Positions 31,588 to 32,396 of a stretch of DNA of 32,396 bases are shown piece by piece (position 1 is the stretch's first letter; the number at the start of each line of letters is the position of its first letter). A program made the translations under genes and the position numbers. The notes under the pieces were generated by a model, which worked only from the letters and a program-made list of their open reading frames with translations, was not told the origin of the DNA and ran no database searches. Source of the DNA: CAZNQW01 sp964575225 (GTDB taxonomy: Bacteria > Chloroflexota > Anaerolineae > JAAYZQ01); the NCBI GenBank assembly GCA_964575225.1, contig CAZNQW010000015.1, positions 1 through 32,396 of the forward strand, given 5' to 3'.

Positions 31588-32346
31588 ATGATAAAACGCA
31601 CCGACCTGGTCACCTACCTGGACGAATACCTCCAGGTGCGCACCATTGAGGACGCTTCCAACAATGGCCTGCAAGTGGAAGGCGCCGACGAGGTGGAGCG
31701 CCTGGCCTTTGCCGTCGATGCCAGCCTGGCGTCCTTTGAGGCAGCCCGCGCAGCGCAGGCTCAGATGTTGGTGGTGCACCATGGGCTATTCTGGGGCAAG
31801 CCCCTCATGGTCACCGGCGCCCACCGCCAGCGCCTGGCCCGGCTCTTGGAGGGGAACCTCTCCCTGTATGCCGCCCACTTGCCCCTCGATTTTCACGCCG
31901 AGGTGGGCAACAATGCCACGCTCGCCCGCTGGCTCCAACTGGAGGACATAGCCCCCTTTGGCGACTATGAGGGGCATGCACCCGGCTTCGCGGGCCGCCT
32001 GCCCGGCGAACTCACTCTGTCCCAGTTTGTCAAGAAGGTAGAGACCACCTTGGGCGAACCGACGATCAAAACCTGGGATTTTGGCCCCGAGACCGTTCAG
32101 CGGGTGGGCATCATCTCGGGGGGTGCCGCCTTCCTGCTCGACCAGGTCTGGGAGGCAGGCATCGATACCTACCTGACCGGTGAGATGAGCCACAGCGCGT
32201 TCCACCAGGCCCGAGAATGGGGACTGAACGTCGTCTTTGCCGGCCACTATGCCACCGAAACCCCCGGAGTCAAAGCCCTGGCCGAGCACCTGGCGCAGCG
32301 CTTTGGGCTGGACACTCAATTCCTGGATCTGCCGACGGGCGCCTAG
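31588..32346 (+). CDS. Nif3-like (YbgI family) dinuclear metal-centre protein
   Basis: 252 residues from ATG at 31588, with GGGGGAAAGG just upstream; the open frame extends further back but crosses the promoter and terminator. Family motifs: DASNNGLQVEG, FAVDASLASFEAA, VVHHGLFWGKP (metal-binding His-His), AAHLPLDFH, and the C-terminal VFAGHYATETPGVKALA (His and Glu ligands). The length fits the short single-lobe form. Nif3-like proteins form hexameric rings with two metals per subunit; GTP cyclohydrolase 1 type 2 activity is annotated widely but poorly proven. Monocistronic as far as can be seen. Confidence 0.93.
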   Translation: MIKRTDLVTYLDEYLQVRTIEDASNNGLQVEGADEVERLAFAVDASLASFEAARAAQAQMLVVHHGLFWGKPLMVTGAHRQRLARLLEGNLSLYAAHLPLDFHAEVGNNATLARWLQLEDIAPFGDYEGHAPGFAGRLPGELTLSQFVKKVETTLGEPTIKTWDFGPETVQRVGIISGGAAFLLDQVWEAGIDTYLTGEMSHSAFHQAREWGLNVVFAGHYATETPGVKALAEHLAQRFGLDTQFLDLPTGA

Positions 32347-32375
32347 GCCCAACCGTACGCGCACAGGAAGCCACG

Positions 32376-32396
32376 ATGCATCATCCTTCGGGCGGC
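32376..32396 (+). CDS. possible start of a further gene (7 codons visible)
   Basis: ATG at 32376 has AGGAAG 5 nt upstream and an open frame (MHHPSGG) to the window end. Too short to assign. Confidence 0.3.

Noticed and set aside
1..32396. CRISPR arrays, transposases, integrases, tRNA or rRNA genes
   Set aside because: No regularly spaced repeats, terminal inverted repeats, DDE or recombinase motifs, or tRNA T-loop sequences were seen in the gaps between genes.

Overview
The window looks like a chromosomal segment of a GC-rich member of the Chloroflexota, most likely Anaerolineae-like. This is an inference from gene content, not a database result. It rests on a short YidC without the large periplasmic domain, many GTG and TTG starts with strong GGAGG-type ribosome binding sites, DUF4013/DUF4126/zinc-ribbon membrane proteins, PQQ-propeller and Pro/Thr-rich lipoproteins, and a secreted protease ending in a short aromatic-Leu-Pro-Ile/Leu-Val tail. 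Sigma70-type promoters are easy to see: eight good candidates all have 17-nt spacers. I see no insertion sequence, phage gene, CRISPR array, tRNA or rRNA.

Layout. (1) Positions 1-4731, minus strand: the conserved rpmH-rnpA-yidD-yidC-jag cluster (ribosomal protein L34, RNase P protein, membrane protein insertion), with a PQQ-propeller lipoprotein inserted between yidD and yidC, then a DUF58 gene that runs off the left edge. (2) 4732-6175: a divergent promoter region and a proline-rich membrane protein of unknown function, where dnaA often sits in other bacteria. (3) 6176-12180: a long untranslated leader, a 1787-residue secreted subtilisin-like protease and a strong terminator. (4) 12305-18948, minus strand: a small lipoprotein with its own upstream boundary (a terminator), preceded by a run reading LD-transpeptidase/TPR, phoU, coiled-coil protein, selB, Mth938-like protein, glutaredoxin. 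SelB implies that the organism decodes UGA as selenocysteine, although no selenoprotein or selC is visible here.

(5) 19084-29091, plus strand: a surface-glycan/isoprenoid region. A GDP-4-keto-6-deoxymannose reductase-like SDR, GDP-mannose 4,6-dehydratase and a phosphohexomutase could together supply a GDP-6-deoxyhexose, probably GDP-rhamnose. They are followed by TatD, a polyprenyl diphosphate synthase (possible lipid carrier or quinone tail), a GT2 and a GT4 glycosyltransferase, a polytopic GT-C-like protein and a PHP phosphoesterase. Several genes overlap by 4 bp (ATGA or GTGA), so they are probably translationally coupled. (6) 29162-31495: a compact four-gene operon of small membrane proteins with a clear promoter and terminator. 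(7) 31521-32346: a Nif3-like metal-binding protein with its own promoter, then possibly the first codons of another gene.

No single cassette is unmistakably a new system. The most interesting leads are the hairpin that appears to bridge a ribosome binding site to the DUF4126 start codon, the structured protease leader, the LD-transpeptidase with SYGC in place of SHGC, the selB/Mth938/glutaredoxin linkage, and the propeller lipoprotein inside the membrane-insertase operon.
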